In this document: positions 15,972 through 16,002 of the stretch, in pieces
Layout of the letters: the number at the start of each line of letters is the position of its first letter
Numbering within the stretch: position 1 is the first letter of the stretch
Assembly: GCA_019677205.1 (NCBI GenBank)
Contig: JAAMXY010000745.1
Coordinates: 1,676 to 17,677, forward strand
Reading direction: 5' to 3'
Source of the DNA: Pinguiococcus pyrenoidosus
Lineage: Eukaryota; Sar; Pinguiophyceae; Pinguiochrysidales; Pinguiochrysidaceae
DNA length: 16,002 nucleotides
Made by a program: the position numbers and the translations under genes
The notes under the pieces: model-generated
What the model saw: only the letters and a program-made list of their open reading frames with translations
What the model was told of the DNA's origin: nothing
Databases searched by the model: none

Positions 15972-16002
15972 GGATGTAGTGACCTTTATCAGTAGTAACC
16001 CT
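15972..16002. repeat. Right subterminal repeats of the transposon (cut by window end)
   Basis: GGATGTAGTGACCTT (15972) and AGTAGTAACCCT (15991) match the left-end units GTATGTAGTGATCCC and GCATGTAGTAACCC. They are in the same orientation as the left copies, not inverted. The motif array presumably continues to the true right end beyond the window. Confidence 0.7.

Larger units (their letters stand above)
14102..16002 (-). mobile_element. Pogo/Tigger-like DNA transposon, right end outside the window
   Basis: The left end begins CAGTGTCCGAG directly after a TA. Pogo and Tigger elements duplicate TA and usually start with CAG. The element carries one intact transposase gene on the minus strand. 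Its inner ends contain direct repeats of an ATGTAGTRAYCC-like motif. The matching terminal inverted repeat (ending CGGACACTG then TA) is not reached before base 16002. Coding composition is visibly less GC-rich than in the host genes, as expected for a mobile element. The intact frame suggests recent insertion. Confidence 0.85.

Overview
This window is nuclear DNA from a eukaryote, probably a GC-rich unicellular protist or alga. The genes have short GT-AG introns (74-222 nt) that restore reading frames exactly, and A at -3 before most start codons. The protein families are eukaryotic: heat shock factor, PH domain, ELO elongase, WD40 and a pogo-type transposase. The elongase is of the polyunsaturated fatty acid type found in stramenopiles and haptophytes. 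I infer a microalga or heterotrophic relative of that kind, but cannot name the lineage from the sequence alone.

Layout from left to right: (1) the 3' part of a WD40/coiled-coil protein gene (+), cut by the window start; (2) a 1.9-kb spacer with an AT-rich island and a 15-bp minisatellite; (3) a complete four-exon D-3-phosphoglycerate dehydrogenase gene (-, 4033-6208), whose tiny first exon encodes a mitochondrial-type presequence and whose first intron is filled by a TTTGGG-type hexamer array; (4) a 1.9-kb spacer with small repeats and an 18-bp palindrome; (5) a four-exon gene (+, 8097-9687) for a protein with a long disordered N-terminus and a C-terminal PH domain; (6) a three-exon ELO fatty acid elongase gene (+, 10376-11561), followed by three TGACGT motifs spaced 10 bp apart, a G-quadruplex motif and an ATTAAA signal; (7) a convergent heat shock factor gene (-, 12086-13087); (8) a pogo/Tigger-like DNA transposon starting at 14102 next to a TA dinucleotide, with an intact 569-aa transposase (-) and running past the window end.

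The genes do not form a pathway or operon. They are ordinary nuclear genes (serine synthesis, fatty acid elongation, stress transcription, phosphoinositide or membrane binding, scaffold protein) with a mobile element beside the HSF gene. The most interesting signals are in the transposon (PCNA-binding C-terminus, enlarged catalytic spacing, unusual end repeats), in the PHGDH gene (targeting exon and repeat-filled introns), and in the 3' flank of the elongase. I found no rRNA, tRNA, CRISPR or bacterial-type operon.
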